DNA of 64,000 nucleotides. It comes from Bondarzewia mesenterica. Lineage: Eukaryota; Basidiomycota; Agaricomycetes; Russulales; Bondarzewiaceae. The notes under the pieces were generated by a model. The model did no database searches and was not told where the DNA came from. It saw only the letters and a list, made by a program, of their open reading frames with translations. The stretch's first letter is position 1. Each line of letters begins with the position of its first letter. Location of the stretch: positions 62,001 through 126,000 of the forward strand of contig SGPL01000012.1 in NCBI GenBank assembly GCA_004802705.1. Direction: 5' to 3'. Positions 44,873 through 56,555 of this stretch are shown in pieces. The position numbers were made by a program, and so were the translations under genes.

Positions 44873-45230
44873 AATTCTGACCAGCTCTGATTCTGAGGAC
44901 CCAATGTAGAGGGAGGAAATAAATATATGTTTTTGTGCACGACGAATCATGTCCTAGCCGAACCCGTCAAAGCTGCACGATGCAATAAGAAGAAGAAAGG
45001 AGTGAACTCACCAACAGCGTCTGATAGAAGTCATGCGGCTGAAATAGGACACGCACTTGGCTTGCAGAAACGCGAAAACATGGTTGCGTCTGTGCCAGAG
45101 AGGACGCGAAATCACGTATGCTGGGGTGCAGCGAGGAAAAGCTACGTTTGGTTGAGATTCTCCCAAACCCTTTGGTTGCGGACGTGCACGGGCGTAGGCA
45201 TTGTCGGTGGGCGCGAATGGCCGCAGACAT
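43374..45230 (-). CDS. PGS1: Phosphatidylglycerophosphate synthase PGS1 (mitochondrial)
   Basis: The start at 45230 gives an Arg-rich mitochondrial presequence (MSAAIRAHRQCLRPCTSATK). Then ASQVRVLFQPHDFYQTLL leads into the phospholipase-D-like fold. First HKD-type motif: WHAKIYGADNDIMISGANLN (44605-44460). The middle is VLIFPVIQAGQFNVREEERC and LTSGYF. The second is YHAKG, followed by LTLFGSTNL and LDTELSFMMLTS. The protein ends GTKALVGAVGGML. Family knowledge: PGS1 condenses CDP-diacylglycerol with glycerol-3-phosphate, the committed step to phosphatidylglycerol and cardiolipin in mitochondria. Many N bases fall in it, but the frame is kept. Introns are short GT-AG; the exon around 44950-44700 is the least certain. 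It is head to head with the Asi-like gene. Confidence 0.9.
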
Positions 45231-45429
45231 CGAGAGGCAAGCCTGAGACCGCAAGCGGCAAATGAGAAATTGGTCACGGCAAATGGCGGGCAATAATGTG
45301 ACGTTCGTGTGACATACATGCATGTCATACGTTACGCGACTCGTCACTACGTATTGCTCATCGGCAGCGGCTCATCAGACACTCGTCAGACACCTTCCCT
45401 CGTCTTCCTCCAACAAGACAAGTTATGCT
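45231..45429. promoter_or_regulatory. Shared divergent promoter of PGS1 and the Asi-like RING gene
   Basis: 199 bp lie between the two chosen ATG codons. If the RING gene starts at the earlier in-frame ATG near 45322, the gap shrinks to under 100 bp, which argues for the downstream start at 45430. Confidence 0.5.
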
Positions 45430-47978
45430 ATGAGCGTGACTTCGCCATCTCAGACACCAACGGCTGCTCTCATCAACTCAACTGAGGATGCGGCTGCCTT
45501 GTCCTTTAACATCTCGTTCAGCGTCAATCTAGGCTCTCTTCTTAGCTACCCGTCTCGCCTACTCACACGCATGCGCAGATTGGACGACTTATTCAACATG
45601 AACCCACACATGGATAATGCGGGTACAGCGACCACGGCCGATGCTGGAAGTGGTGGTCTCATGCGCAGGCTACGCGCGGAACGTCCGCCCCCACCTGGAG
45701 GATTCGCTCTCATGCCAGGTCCATGGGCCTTCTTCGCCTCAGGCTATGCAGTAGCATTATTTGCGATGGTAAGTGTTGTTGTCCGCTGCGCGTAGCAACG
45801 GTGCCAATCAGAAACGCAGGCACTCCTTCTCAACCGCATACAACACATCGTCGTTCCCTCTGGACGTCCCTTTCCTTACCGTGTTCCCTTTGGCGGCGGC
45901 AATCACCATAATCGACCTTCATTATTTCGACTCGTGTACTCCCTTTTCTTTCCCATTGATCTGTCTTCAACATTTTCAAGGATGATGTTTCGAATTCCCA
46001 CGTTGTACTTTCTCTTCAAGTCACTAACGCTCTGGTTTGTAATTCTCTTACAAAACGTCTGGTTTATTTCCTTCGTTTCAGTGGGGATGGTTACAAACTA
46101 TCGATGCGTGGGCTGCTCACAAGGAGATGGAAGATGTATGCTGGTCTACTTTTGTAGCTGTGTGTGGCGCTCTTGCTATGGGATCCCTCACGCGCGGTCT
46201 TGAAGGTATTGGAGCAGCCAATACCTCGCCCTTTAATTTGGTAAATACTGCACATTTAGTATTCAAATGCGTGCAAAACAGCTAATGTTATCATTCAGTT
46301 TGGTTATGCATTCCTTCTCCATCTATACTCTTCCCCCATAACACATACGCTGAAACTGGAAGAACTGCCATCTCGCCCTGACATGCATGTTGCCATCACT
46401 ATCATAATGCCTCTGCTACAGGTTCGCCGGTGATACTTCCTCAACCTTAGCCCTAGTCTTTGACTTAAGCTCGCATAGCTCTTCGTAATTCACTTCATTG
46501 GAATTAAACAAAGCTGGTCCAACAAACGGCTCATCCCGACGACCATCTGCTCCGTCCTCACGGTCATTCATTTCCACTCGGTCATATGGTTCTCGTCTTC
46601 ATCCTACCCGTTGCTTAACTACATGCCATGTCTGTTTGAGTCACTGCTCATCTTGGTGACCTTCCTCGCCTTCGTACTGAATGCACTCACGCAGCTGCTG
46701 CTTGAGGGCACCGTGACGCGACCACTTTTTGGTCATGCAGCCACGTTGATGCCCAGATGGGACGAGGACTTTTCCATTGTACTCCTCCGTCTCGGTACCG
46801 CCAGCCTCGAGGCAACTAGCGTCGCGGGACTGGGAAATGAAGTCAGCGGGGTCCCCGTCTCCTCCGCGGACGCGGGTGCAGATACCAAATTGCACTCCGA
46901 TTACGTTGAGTTGGACCGCGCGGGCGTAACCGTCTCGCATGCTACGGGAAAGCAACGACGCGATAGGGACGGGTTTGCGAACGAGATTCGTGGAGTCAGG
47001 GTAGGCTCTCGGCAGGGCGATCTGTGGTTCGATCATGCGTGGACTAGGGAGCTGGTCAGGTTTGGGGAGGGGATCAAGAAGGTCGTAGTAGGGTTTTGGA
47101 GGTTGACATGGGGATATATGCGTGGACAGCCGCTCTACAGACGCGAGGAAACTGCCCAGCATGAGGCAGACATGATCTCTCCACGATCCGGAGAACACAT
47201 TGATGAGATGAGCGAAGAGAGGCAGGATGTGTATGACCGGTTTTTGATGGGTGAGATAGTCAGTGACGACGAAGACGACTTTGACCCGCACTCAAGCATG
47301 CCGGGTGTGGAGGACGATGATTCTAGCGTCGACTCCGATGAAGCGGGAGGGAAGGAGCCAGGCTGGGAAGACAATTCAGAAACGGCTGTGTTGTACGCGG
47401 ACTTGTCCACGACCGCGTCTTCCTCGGCGACGGCCCCACTGCTGCTTGCGCACATGACGAATACCTCAGCCTCTCCGCTGACACGGAGGCGGTACAAGAG
47501 GCTTATAGCTGGACAGCAGCAGCAGCCGGAGGGCTCTTGGACGGCATTCGTAAGTGACCGGAAAGCGGTGTCCCGCGCGCAGAGGCTGGAGCGAAGAGAG
47601 GACGAGGCGGCAAGAGAGAGCAGGCGGAATTGCGTGATCTGCACGGTCGAGGAAAGGCAAATCATCTGTTGGCCCTGTCGGTGAGTGTCATGTGCAGAAG
47701 TGACGTGTCGGCATTGACCTCGTTTATTCGATACTGATGAGGTATGGTCTTTTTCTTTTTCTTTGGTGTCATGTGCAGATGCCTTGCTCTGTGTGATGAC
47801 TGTCGGGAGAATTTAGCATCGCGATTCGCGGCGTCAAAGCATACCTGCCCATGCTGTCGTCAACCGTGAGTCCACACCTTCATTTGTCCAAAAAACTGTG
47901 TTTAGGAATCGATTTCTGATGACCGGTATGTGCCTACATTTTAGAGTTGAAGGATTCTCGCGGATCTATATCCCTTAA
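45430..47978 (+). CDS. Multi-pass membrane RING-finger protein, Asi1/Asi3-like
   Basis: Seven exons (45430-45768, 45796-46038, 46082-46240, 46299-46421, 46479-47680, 47779-47865, 47945-47978) sum to an intact frame of 728 residues. The first ~420 residues hold several hydrophobic segments (FFASGYAVALFAM, CWSTFVAVCGALAMGSL, VAITIIMPLLQLFVIHFIGI, LLILVTFLAFVLNALTQLLL). An acidic linker follows, then a C-terminal C3HC4-type RING: CVICTVEERQIICWPCRCLA, LCDDC, HTCPCCRQP. It ends GFSRIYIP. The layout and the terminal RING resemble the Asi1/Asi3 ubiquitin ligases of the yeast inner nuclear membrane, which degrade mislocalised and latent transcription factors. Location and substrates here are inferred. 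Introns 1 (27 nt) and 2 (43 nt) are unusually short, so the model at 45760-46085 is the weak point. Confidence 0.78.
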
Positions 47979-50667
47979 GTCGGGCACGTTATTCTAGTTT
48001 GAGTGTTTGTATGTTTAGAAGCCATAATCCGGGAATGTATGTATGTCTGTTCTCTTTTACCTTGATCTTCGTTGAGGCGTGCTTCGTCGTGCCATGGGCG
48101 AGAGCTGGCATCTTGCAAACTTTGACCTATAGTTTGTATCGTCAGGAAACCTTCAGTGGTAGTTCCGTAACGAAGCACGCTTGAGCTCGTGCGTAACGCA
48201 CATTTCTTATGCCATTCATGAGCGAGGGCAAGTGCAAATGGCGGTAAGTACCAAACCTTCCACGGCAAGCCCTATGGTACATGTGCATACGCTCGGTGGC
48301 GGAGCAATGACTCGAACGTTTTCGACGGCCAATACTTACCATACGGATTACACCCTATCCGATTGATCAGGTCGTATGCACGAAGGTGAGTACAGTGTTC
48401 AAAACGTTTTCAGCACTCATGCGTCACTTGAGCTCAGTGCCGATCCGTTCTCCGTTAGAAGAAAGTCTCCGGATCGGAATTTCGGAGACGTTTTTTGTCC
48501 TGTCTGCGAACATTGAAATGGTCATGTTTGAAAAACATTTGTTGAAGCTAAAAGCAGCACGTCTGTCGATATGCATGCGGGTCCGTCCGGCGACGGGTGA
48601 GCGGCGTGATGATCAGGCGGAATGAAATCGGAACGCAAGATATTCGGGAGTTGTGTTGACCAGGTTCACTCACATCTGCGGTGAGGTTTTTTAGCCTCAG
48701 GCGGCCGGGATTGTTTGGGATATCTATGCCTGCAACAGCCTGCTCGGCCCGGCTGTCATCAGTCGTCGTCGATCCAACTGCCCATTGGATTGTAGACATT
48801 TAGTTGCCGGACAACGGCGGGCCCTTCATGCGCCTCATTTTGATCCCGAAACAAAAAAGAGACAGTGGTGGCAGTCACTGAGTCAATGATTTTTTTTCCC
48901 CAGTCGTTCCGAGTTGCTCGAATTTTCCAGGTGCAAGTCGACGTCGTTGCCGTTGTCGCGGATTTTAGAGTTTCGAATCATGTCTGACGTTGTATACGCC
49001 GCGTCAAACCTGACACGGCGAGTTGAGGGGACCAAGAAGAACTACAGGACCTTCCAAAGTGGGAACGATGGTATGAGAGGCTTCTCCACCTCCTCCGAAG
49101 TATTCCGTATGTACGATGAAGGACTCCAGGCTACTCTGGGCCTGCTGCAAGGAATGATGCGGCCTTTTTTTCTCGGAAATGCATAGGCCTTTTTTTGTTC
49201 CTGGAGTGCGCGACAGGGAAAATGGGGCTTTATTAGTTGGTGTGATGTTCTTCTGCGACTGTAGCGAACAAGGAGGACGCCGATTTGGCGATCTAGAACC
49301 AGCCTCTGGAGCGCGATGAATCCATTCTGATTCGTGTTCGAATGTCCTAAGCTAGGCCAGCAGAAAGTCTAGATTTGCAGTAGATACTAGAGAGGAGAAA
49401 GGAACTTGAGGCCGAGGGGAGGGGGGTCATGAGCTTCTGTATTCTGATGCTAATACGACGTCCATCACTGAAAGTCATTCGAGAGGGGAGATAAGACTGC
49501 AGTGTCATGTCAATGTCATATCAATATGCAATTTCTTGTGGAGCCTCGGGTCAAACCACTCCGAATCTGCTAGTTCGGTCCAAACCCTCTCCACTTGTGG
49601 AGCCTTGGTATGAGACTACCGGGTCTACATGTCGCAGGGACTCCATAGACGAATGACTGTGATAGTGCGGCAGAGAAAATCATAGATCCTGACGCAGTAC
49701 GGCAGACTCGCAACCTATCTGTAAACCTAAACCTTCTCCTGGCTACTACAGAGCACTCCACTGGGAAGAACTCCAGAATACGTTTAGGTTTACAGACGGC
49801 GGCGGCCTCATAGTTCGGATTAGAGATTTCCGAAAGATTTTTTTTGTCATGACGAAGAGGACCGGCCGGCGTGACGAATTGTCCCGGCGGTTGGTGGGCC
49901 GCTACCCCACACCAAGCCTACTCGTTCGAAATAACAGTCCACCTCGACGAACGTGGATGACGAGCGCAGCGCAGCACTTCGCACGGCCCTATGAAATTTG
50001 CAATCGCTTTTGCGATTGGGAACATGACACTATTTTGTCCAACGAGAAACATGTTAAATCCAGACTGTACTTGGTTACAGACAACGATTCCGAAGGAATC
50101 TTGTAAATGAGAATACTTACACTCTGGGCCCTGCTGAGAGTCTTCCATCTGGGATGGCTAATCTCAGCGAACCAGATCAACCACTGCTAAACACTGCAAT
50201 CAGCGTTTCTTTACGGCCGAGACCTACCCAAGCATAGCTGGATCGAAATTGAACTAGAACGACGAGTGCGGCGTGTTGAGTTCAAAATGAGATAGGGATC
50301 TTCTGGCTCATCCGACGGAACGAGGGACGTGCCATCCGAGTGGTCGACTGTGCAAGATGTGCACTATCGTCGGTGGCGTCCTGTCCATTGTCGTGCCCAA
50401 GAGGCTTATTGCCGTGCATGAGTAGACGGCCTTGGACGGCCCACGTATGTCGCCGACGACCAGTACTGATTGACAAATGTACATGGACGCCCGGGCGCGA
50501 CATGATGGACGATATGATCGAGTCAAATGGACGCAGTCCCAGGCACCGAGAGTGCGAGCACCCCGAGCACCCCGTGATACGACGCCCGCTCGAAATTTTG
50601 GGTCCAGCGGACCCCACGGACTCCTGCATCCCCCGTATTAACAACTGTGCTTGTGCTTACGCGCGAG
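47979..50667. other. Intergenic region with a long inverted repeat
   Basis: 2.7 kb without a supported gene. A short frame at 48978-49186 (MSDVVYAASNLTRRVEGTKK...) has an ATG but no known motif, and I do not call it. The sequence CTTGTGGAGCCTYGG occurs at about 49537 and 49597. A perfect 14-bp inverted repeat is listed separately. The 300 bp before 50668 are the likely promoter of the AT-hook gene. Confidence 0.5.
49719..49795. repeat. Perfect 14-bp inverted repeat (hairpin-forming)
   Basis: CTGTAAACCTAAAC at 49719-49732 is exactly complementary to GTTTAGGTTTACAG at 49782-49795, with a 49-base loop. Part of the loop edge (CTCCTGG and CTCCAGA) can extend the stem imperfectly. It could be a small foldback element, a structured RNA or chance. 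Confidence 0.75.
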
Positions 50668-51993
50668 ATGGCGAGCGCGGCCGCGTCCACCTCCGCCCTG
50701 CCCATCGCGAGCGGGAGCGGGGCTCAACACCATCAACAGCAGCAACATCAACTACTACTACAGCAGCAGCAGGAACAGCAGCAACTCGGCCAAGCGGGCG
50801 CGTCAATCAAGACCTCTCAGCCGCCTCTCGTTGCGCAGGGCGATTGGACGAAGAACTTGGTGCATCTGGCCAAGACAGCGGAGCTCAAGTGCGTATTCGA
50901 TCTTTCTCTCCTCTTCCGAACGGTGTGTCCCCTTGTTGGACGTCTTTGCGAGGAAGATCTGTGTTGTTGGCGGCGAGAGTTTCGTGTGGCGAGAGGCGGA
51001 CGGGTCGTGCGATGGTATTGATGTGCTCTGTGATCTTTTTTTTGTTCAGGAAACATGCACTGAGTCTACAACTGGCCACTGCGCACGCACTGTCGGCGCA
51101 CGCGACGCTGGATCAGAAGTTGCAAGCGATCCAAGACATCAAAGAACAGAAGAACAAGTGAGTCCGAAACGCGCACGTCCCAGTTCACACGCTGACACCG
51201 CCTTGGGTACCTCGACAAGGCTCGAGAGCGAGCGCGAGCGATTGTTAAAGTGCTTGCGAGAGGTAACCGTCCCGCAGATACGCTTCGCGTCCACTGAATC
51301 TGACAATTTCCCGCGAATGATATGAATTGACGTATTTTGCCACCATGTCTTTCCGCCACCGCGCAGGTGAACGAAGATCGTGACAAGGTGAATCTCTCCT
51401 CCGCGGCGCAGCTGTTTCTTTTTCTCCTTCAACGTGGCTGACACTAGTCACTTCCTCGCCAAGGCAGATATCATGGAAGCCCAGATCAGCAACGAGTGCG
51501 TGTGCCTTTTGCGCAGTCCCTCCCCATCCCCTCCCCATTTGCTACCCAGGAGACACGAGGCATTGACTGACTCGTTCCCGTGCAACGACGCGAACAGATG
51601 CGCTGAACTGCGGAACCGCATACAACAGATCACGGACGGCGAGTTCGCCAGCGCCAAACGCGACGTGGACGCCCTACGCGGTGAGCTCGGGCAGCCGCCG
51701 ATGCAGAGTCTTCAAGCGACGCTCGAAGAAAAGTCCGCGCAGTCCGTTGCCTTCCCTTCCTTCCTCGTCCCTCCCTTCCTTCCTCAACCTGATCGGCCCC
51801 TTGCTTTTGCTCGTGTTTTTTCGCGCACAGGTACTTGGCGGAGCGCCGCATGAACTCCGAGGTGGGGCACAAGCGCGCCGCGGATGAGCTCATGCTCACG
51901 GATGGCGCGCCCGCGCCGGGAAAGCGCCCTCGCGGGCGTCCAAAAGGGAGCAAGAACCGCAAGGGAGCGACGGCAAGTACGAGCGGGTCGTGA
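50668..51993 (+). CDS. Coiled-coil protein with C-terminal AT-hook
   Basis: Seven exons (50668-50888, 51050-51157, 51220-51262, 51367-51387, 51464-51495, 51598-51741, 51831-51993) join to 243 residues in one frame. The N terminus is Ala/Ser-rich, then Gln/His-rich (QHHQQQQHQLLLQQQQEQQQ). A helical region with heptad spacing follows (LATAHALSAHATLDQKLQAI, LESERERLLKCLREVNEDRD, IMEAQISNECAELRNRIQQI). The C terminus is basic and contains GKRPRGRPKGSKNRKG, an AT-hook that binds the DNA minor groove. This suggests a nuclear protein that dimerises and touches AT-rich DNA; no orthologue is recognised. Exons of 43, 21 and 32 nt are notable. The gene stands alone, 2.5 kb before the cyclin gene. Confidence 0.72.
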
Positions 51994-54459
51994 GCGTCCC
52001 GCAAGAGGATTGTCGTTTTTCGTCTTTCTTCTGCTGTTCCGTCGATTACGTTGTTTCTTTTGGCGCTGTTGGGGCGTCTTTGGGGACGGCGTTTGCGGAT
52101 GCGTCGAACCGAAGAAGAAAGAAGAAAGTCTAGTAATGTATCTTCTTCCGGGTGGCGAGGAACATGCATATGGCGATGGTGGGATGGAATTGGAACTTGT
52201 TATATTCGGACGGGTTCTTACTTTCCTTTTTGTTTTTGATAACTTTCTTGTTTCGTTTTTTTTTAAAGTCGTCGTGTACCATAGTAGTTTCATGTCGCGA
52301 CTGACGTGGATTCCGTCGGAATTGAAATGAGTCCCTGTACAAGTTTACAGGAACACACGCGTGTCTTTGTCTTGTCGTGGCGATGCGCCCCGTTAGCGAG
52401 GTTGATGTTCTTTTGCCTCCGGGGGCGAGAAGGCGCAGGCCCCGGTAGGTACACACAAGGTACACATGCACAGGATGCGACGTGTTCTATTATTTGTATT
52501 CGTGTCGTATGTCCGCGTCGTTTTTGAACTTTTTGGCGAAGCGGACCTTAAGATCATCACGTGAACTGCTACTGCGATCACAGAATTTATCTGATAAGAT
52601 CATGAATAGGATTCAGGTCATTCCGATGACTCACGCGTGTCCATTGCTGGCGTCGCGTCCCCACCGAAGATCCCATCTCGCATGGACGTGTCGTCGGCAT
52701 GGGCAATGTGTGGTGGAGGAAACTGAAAGCGTCTTCAAGAACATTCGGGAATGGCGACGAAGGGTAGGAGATTCGGATTGACTGACTGAACGGACTAAGA
52801 ATACGTGTTCGTCTGACATATCGAGTGAGTTGCTGACCGAGATGACCGTGCGCCAGCGTGCGCCGTGCTAAACTAGTAGTACGATATCAAGTGATACGAT
52901 ATCAAGTGACGGGGCGCGCGCAGTTGCGTTGCTCTGTCATGGAATCCCGAGTCGACGGATCATGCCTGGTATTTTGAGATTGTGGCTCGCTTGCAGATGG
53001 AAAGTGGTCAGCGCCCAGCTAAGGATGACAAAGGCTTTCGATAGATACATTTCTGACTCACTCCCAGTCATATCGAATCATATCATGCAACTTTGAGTTG
53101 GAAAGATAGGCCAAGAAGTATGTAGCGAGTTTAACTTTACATAGGGAGACGTGTCACGATGCGCTGTCGCGTCCAGTAGTAAATGAATGAGCGGATCGGG
53201 CGTTATTGAATTGGTTGGCAGTTTGCGCGTCAGCCAGATACAGTGCGAGATTGTCCACGTACGGTCGGGTCTACAGGCGAGATGCTGATGGCATGATCCT
53301 GCGCGATCTTGGCGTTGGGTTCGATATCAGTTGTTGGATCCGGGAAGCCTGAACGATAGTAAGTCCATATACGCGCGCACGCCTCGCGACAGCGAAGAAT
53401 GTGGGGAGCTGGGGGTTGGGGATTAGTGCGCGGGGGGCAGGGAGGAATAGGCTAGATAAACATCGAAGAGGAATTTAGGCATCGGAAGGGTGGTTGCATG
53501 ATATATATGCAGTGATATGGCAGTGCGTGTTAAGCGAGCGGACGCGGATCGCTCGTTTTTTCCATTGTTGCACGCGAGCCGAGTGGACGTTTCTCATTGT
53601 GTTATGTACAAGTCGTCGTCGCGTCCATGAAAGAAGATGCGAGCTGCGTGGCTCATTAATATCAGGTTCGACGGGCGTCTGAATCGCGAATGGAAAGGAC
53701 GGACTGAAATAGTCTTTTGGGGGGCGCGATTGGGGCGCGGAATGATGGGCGCGTCAATTTGCCGAGTCAGGCAGTCATTGAATTAAACGGAAAATGTAGA
53801 CCAAAAAGGATATGTATTTCTCGTACGAGAAACGCGCTGGGATTGGTCGTCAAGGGGGAGAGCTGTGAGCGTTAGTTGAAACCACGGCGGGATCGTGAGT
53901 CACAGGCGAAAAGAAAGCGCCGTGCAGTGTGGACGGGCGTCGTGTGGACTCGGTGGATGGACTTCCGGAAAGTGACAGGCAGGCTAAAGTCGGTGCCAAG
54001 GAAGAAAGGTCTGCTAGCGAGCGCGGAAGGTGTGCTAGTAGATCGGGGCGCTCAGAGCCTCACGGATTGAAGACGGTGGGCAGGTTTGTTCGCTGCGGGC
54101 TGCGGGTGGGCTTGGAGTCGTGTGGTGAGTCATGGATGACCGAGCGGTGCTCGCAGCGAACGATGCCGAGGATGGCCGGGCGACCGCGGACTGAATGAAT
54201 TGACGCGGCCGAGGGGCCGATGGACGCGCTCAGCAAGCCGGCGGGAATCGTAATCCAATGGGGTCGGATGAGGTAAGCTGCGGCTCCTCGTAATGCAAAC
54301 CGAAAGACGCCTCAACGACCCACCGTCAATCCTGCCAACTGACAAATCGGCATATCTTCGTCCTCCTCTCCGAACACAGTCATATCATGTCGCCCTATAT
54401 ATATTTCACTCCTCGCTCCTCTCCTCCCCACTTCCCTCGCCCTCTCCTCTCCGCACATC
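51994..54459. other. Long intergenic region upstream of the cyclin gene
   Basis: 2.5 kb without a supported gene. It includes a near-tandem repeat TACGATATCAAGTGA at about 52881-52909. Long 5' regulatory regions are common for cyclin genes, but no specific factor site is claimed. Confidence 0.5.
54396..54455 (+). promoter_or_regulatory. TATA element and pyrimidine-rich leader of the cyclin gene
   Basis: TATATATATTT at 54396-54406 lies about 55-60 bp before the cyclin ATG. It is followed directly by an almost pure C/T tract up to the ATG, the CT-rich core-promoter pattern seen at highly expressed fungal genes, where transcription usually starts. Confidence 0.6.
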
Positions 54460-55591
54460 ATGTCCCCCCCTCGCGTCCACAAAGCTAGCCTCATCGACCC
54501 CTCCTTCCACTCCCCTGCTCTCCTCGAGCTCGTCGATCTCAAACTCACCCGCCCTATCATCGGTAAGTTCCTTTCTCCTCTGCCGAAATGTTCTCTCATC
54601 GTCTAATCCACAACTTGCTTTGTCAGAATATCTCATTGATTCTGTGGTCGAAACAGTCGACTATGCCCTGGGTCGCCCATCACACTCTGGCCGCGGTCGT
54701 TCCCTCTCTAGACATTTCGAGGGCTCCGCCTTTGCCACCTGTGTCAACAATGTCCTCGAGAGGGCAGAAGTCGAAGTCCCCGTCGTCCTAGCCTCCCTCG
54801 TCTACCTCGACAGGGCAAAGCCACACCTCCATATCGCCCTCGAAGAATGGGCGAACGAGCGTGTTTTCCTCGGCGCACTCATCGTGGCGAGCAAAGTAAG
54901 CGCCCTTCTTCTCTCCTCACGATCCAATCTGGGTTCTCATATCACCTTCTCTTCTCAGTACCTGAACGACTCGTCCTTAAAAAATGTACACTGGGCAGTA
55001 TGCACCGGTGTCTTCGGGAAACGCGACATCGGCCGCATTGAGCGCGAGTTCCTCGACGTCCTCGACTTTGAGCTCAGCGTCTCGGAAGCCGACATCCTCT
55101 CCCACCACGACGCTATCATGTCCGTCGTATCTCCGTCCCACAAGTTCGCCCGCGGCGTCCCACGTCGTCACGTTCCCGCCCTCGATTGCCCTTCTTCCAC
55201 ATTCTCCTCTCCAAGCCCCACATCCACCGCGGCTTCCTTCTCCCCACGCACACCCCCCACCCTCGTGGAGCCCGAGCACGTTCCCGCCGCGATCAAGCAG
55301 CTCTCCTCGGAGACGCAATACTCCTCTTATCCACCAGCCATGCCCCTACCACCCGCACCAGCAGTCCATTCCGAAAAGCCCACCCATCAGAAGAAACACT
55401 CGCACACATCATCAACAATGCGTCTGCTGCGCTCCTTCCCCCTGCCACGGCCGCTCTCTTTCACCGGTCATCATCACCATCACGCGAATCCGCCACCAGC
55501 GCAGGCCGTGCCGTCACAATACGCAGCGCCACGCTGTCAGCCCGTCATCCCACCATTCCCCGCGCAGCCGTCCACGCGGGTCTGCGTTTAG
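54460..55591 (+). CDS. Cyclin of the Pho80/Pcl type
   Basis: Three exons (54460-54562, 54627-54895, 54959-55591) encode 334 residues. The cyclin box spans about residues 30-175: EYLIDSVVETVDYALGRPSH, FATCVNNVLERAEVEVPVVL, ASLVYLDRAK, FLGALIVASKYLNDSSLKNV and FGKRDIGRIEREFLDVLDFE. The phrase KYLNDSSLKNVHWA is typical of fungal Pcl1/Pho80-like cyclins, which partner Pho85-type kinases in cell-cycle entry and phosphate or glycogen control. The C-terminal half is Pro/Ser-rich with a His run (HHHHH-like, near residue 290) and is likely disordered. The start is set by the ATG after the CT-rich leader. The exact Pcl subclass cannot be decided by eye. Confidence 0.88.
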
Positions 55592-56555
55592 ATTGTTCCA
55601 CGTCAATCTTCCGCACACATGATTCTTTCCTTCATTTTTCTCCCTTTGTTCGCTTTTCGCTGTCGCGTGCCGGTCGATTTATCCCGATCCGATCCGTCTC
55701 CCGCATTCGTTCGACATGTCTGTTCCATTTCCCGATGTTTCTCGCTCTGCTCTCTCCGTCGCGCATAACCGCAATCACGATCAGGTTTTGTTCTTTTCTT
55801 TTCTTTAACTATCATTATCGCGCACTTCCTTGCTCTCGCTCGCACCATCCTTTTTGATTTCCGACACCCGTCAACGGTCCAGCCTCTCACCTCTGTCAGC
55901 TCCACTCCTACTACATAGTCCTCCATCTCCTATTATTGTTCTTTTACCCACTCTCTTACTCACCAGTCACCTACCGTACTGTGCCATCTGAAATGACAAA
56001 TCGCATCAAAGATTTGAAAACGATCCCCAAACCGTCTGACTTGTTTCGTCCTCCTCTCTCGTCCATTGGACGTATCTTGTGTGATGGAGGATGAATCATC
56101 CGATTCTGAGAGTCCATCCGCTCGTACAGTCAGCTGAAGGCGTCGTCCATCGCACGCACGCACGCGACGACGTGGATTTATTCGTGAGCTGCGTCATGCA
56201 CGCACACGGCGCAATTGAGTCGGCCGCGGACCCAATCCCAATCCCGGCTCGCGGGTGGCGTCGGTCAGCAGGTATGACAAAGTGGGATTGTGGCTCGCTG
56301 GCCAATCGGGAGAAAAAGAAAATTGAAAGAAAAAAAAACTTGGAAATACTTGCGCGAGGCCGAGAGTCCGGTCATGCCGGGTTTCCCGGTGGCGTGCAAG
56401 TGTTGCCGCGTTCGTCCGTCCAGCGTCCTACTGTTACTGACCTCGTCAGCGTCGGCACTTGCAAGCTTCACTGTTCGAGTCCTCCGAGTCCGGCGTTTGG
56501 TTTTTTATTGGGAAAAAGGAAAGCGTATTGAGATCTTGAGACGAGACGAGACGAG
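55592..56555. other. Intergenic region between the cyclin gene and NAA20
   Basis: About 960 bp containing the cyclin 3' UTR (T/C-rich) and the NAA20 promoter. The imperfect run GAGACGAGACGAGACGAGA immediately precedes the NAA20 start. No gene recognised. Confidence 0.5.
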
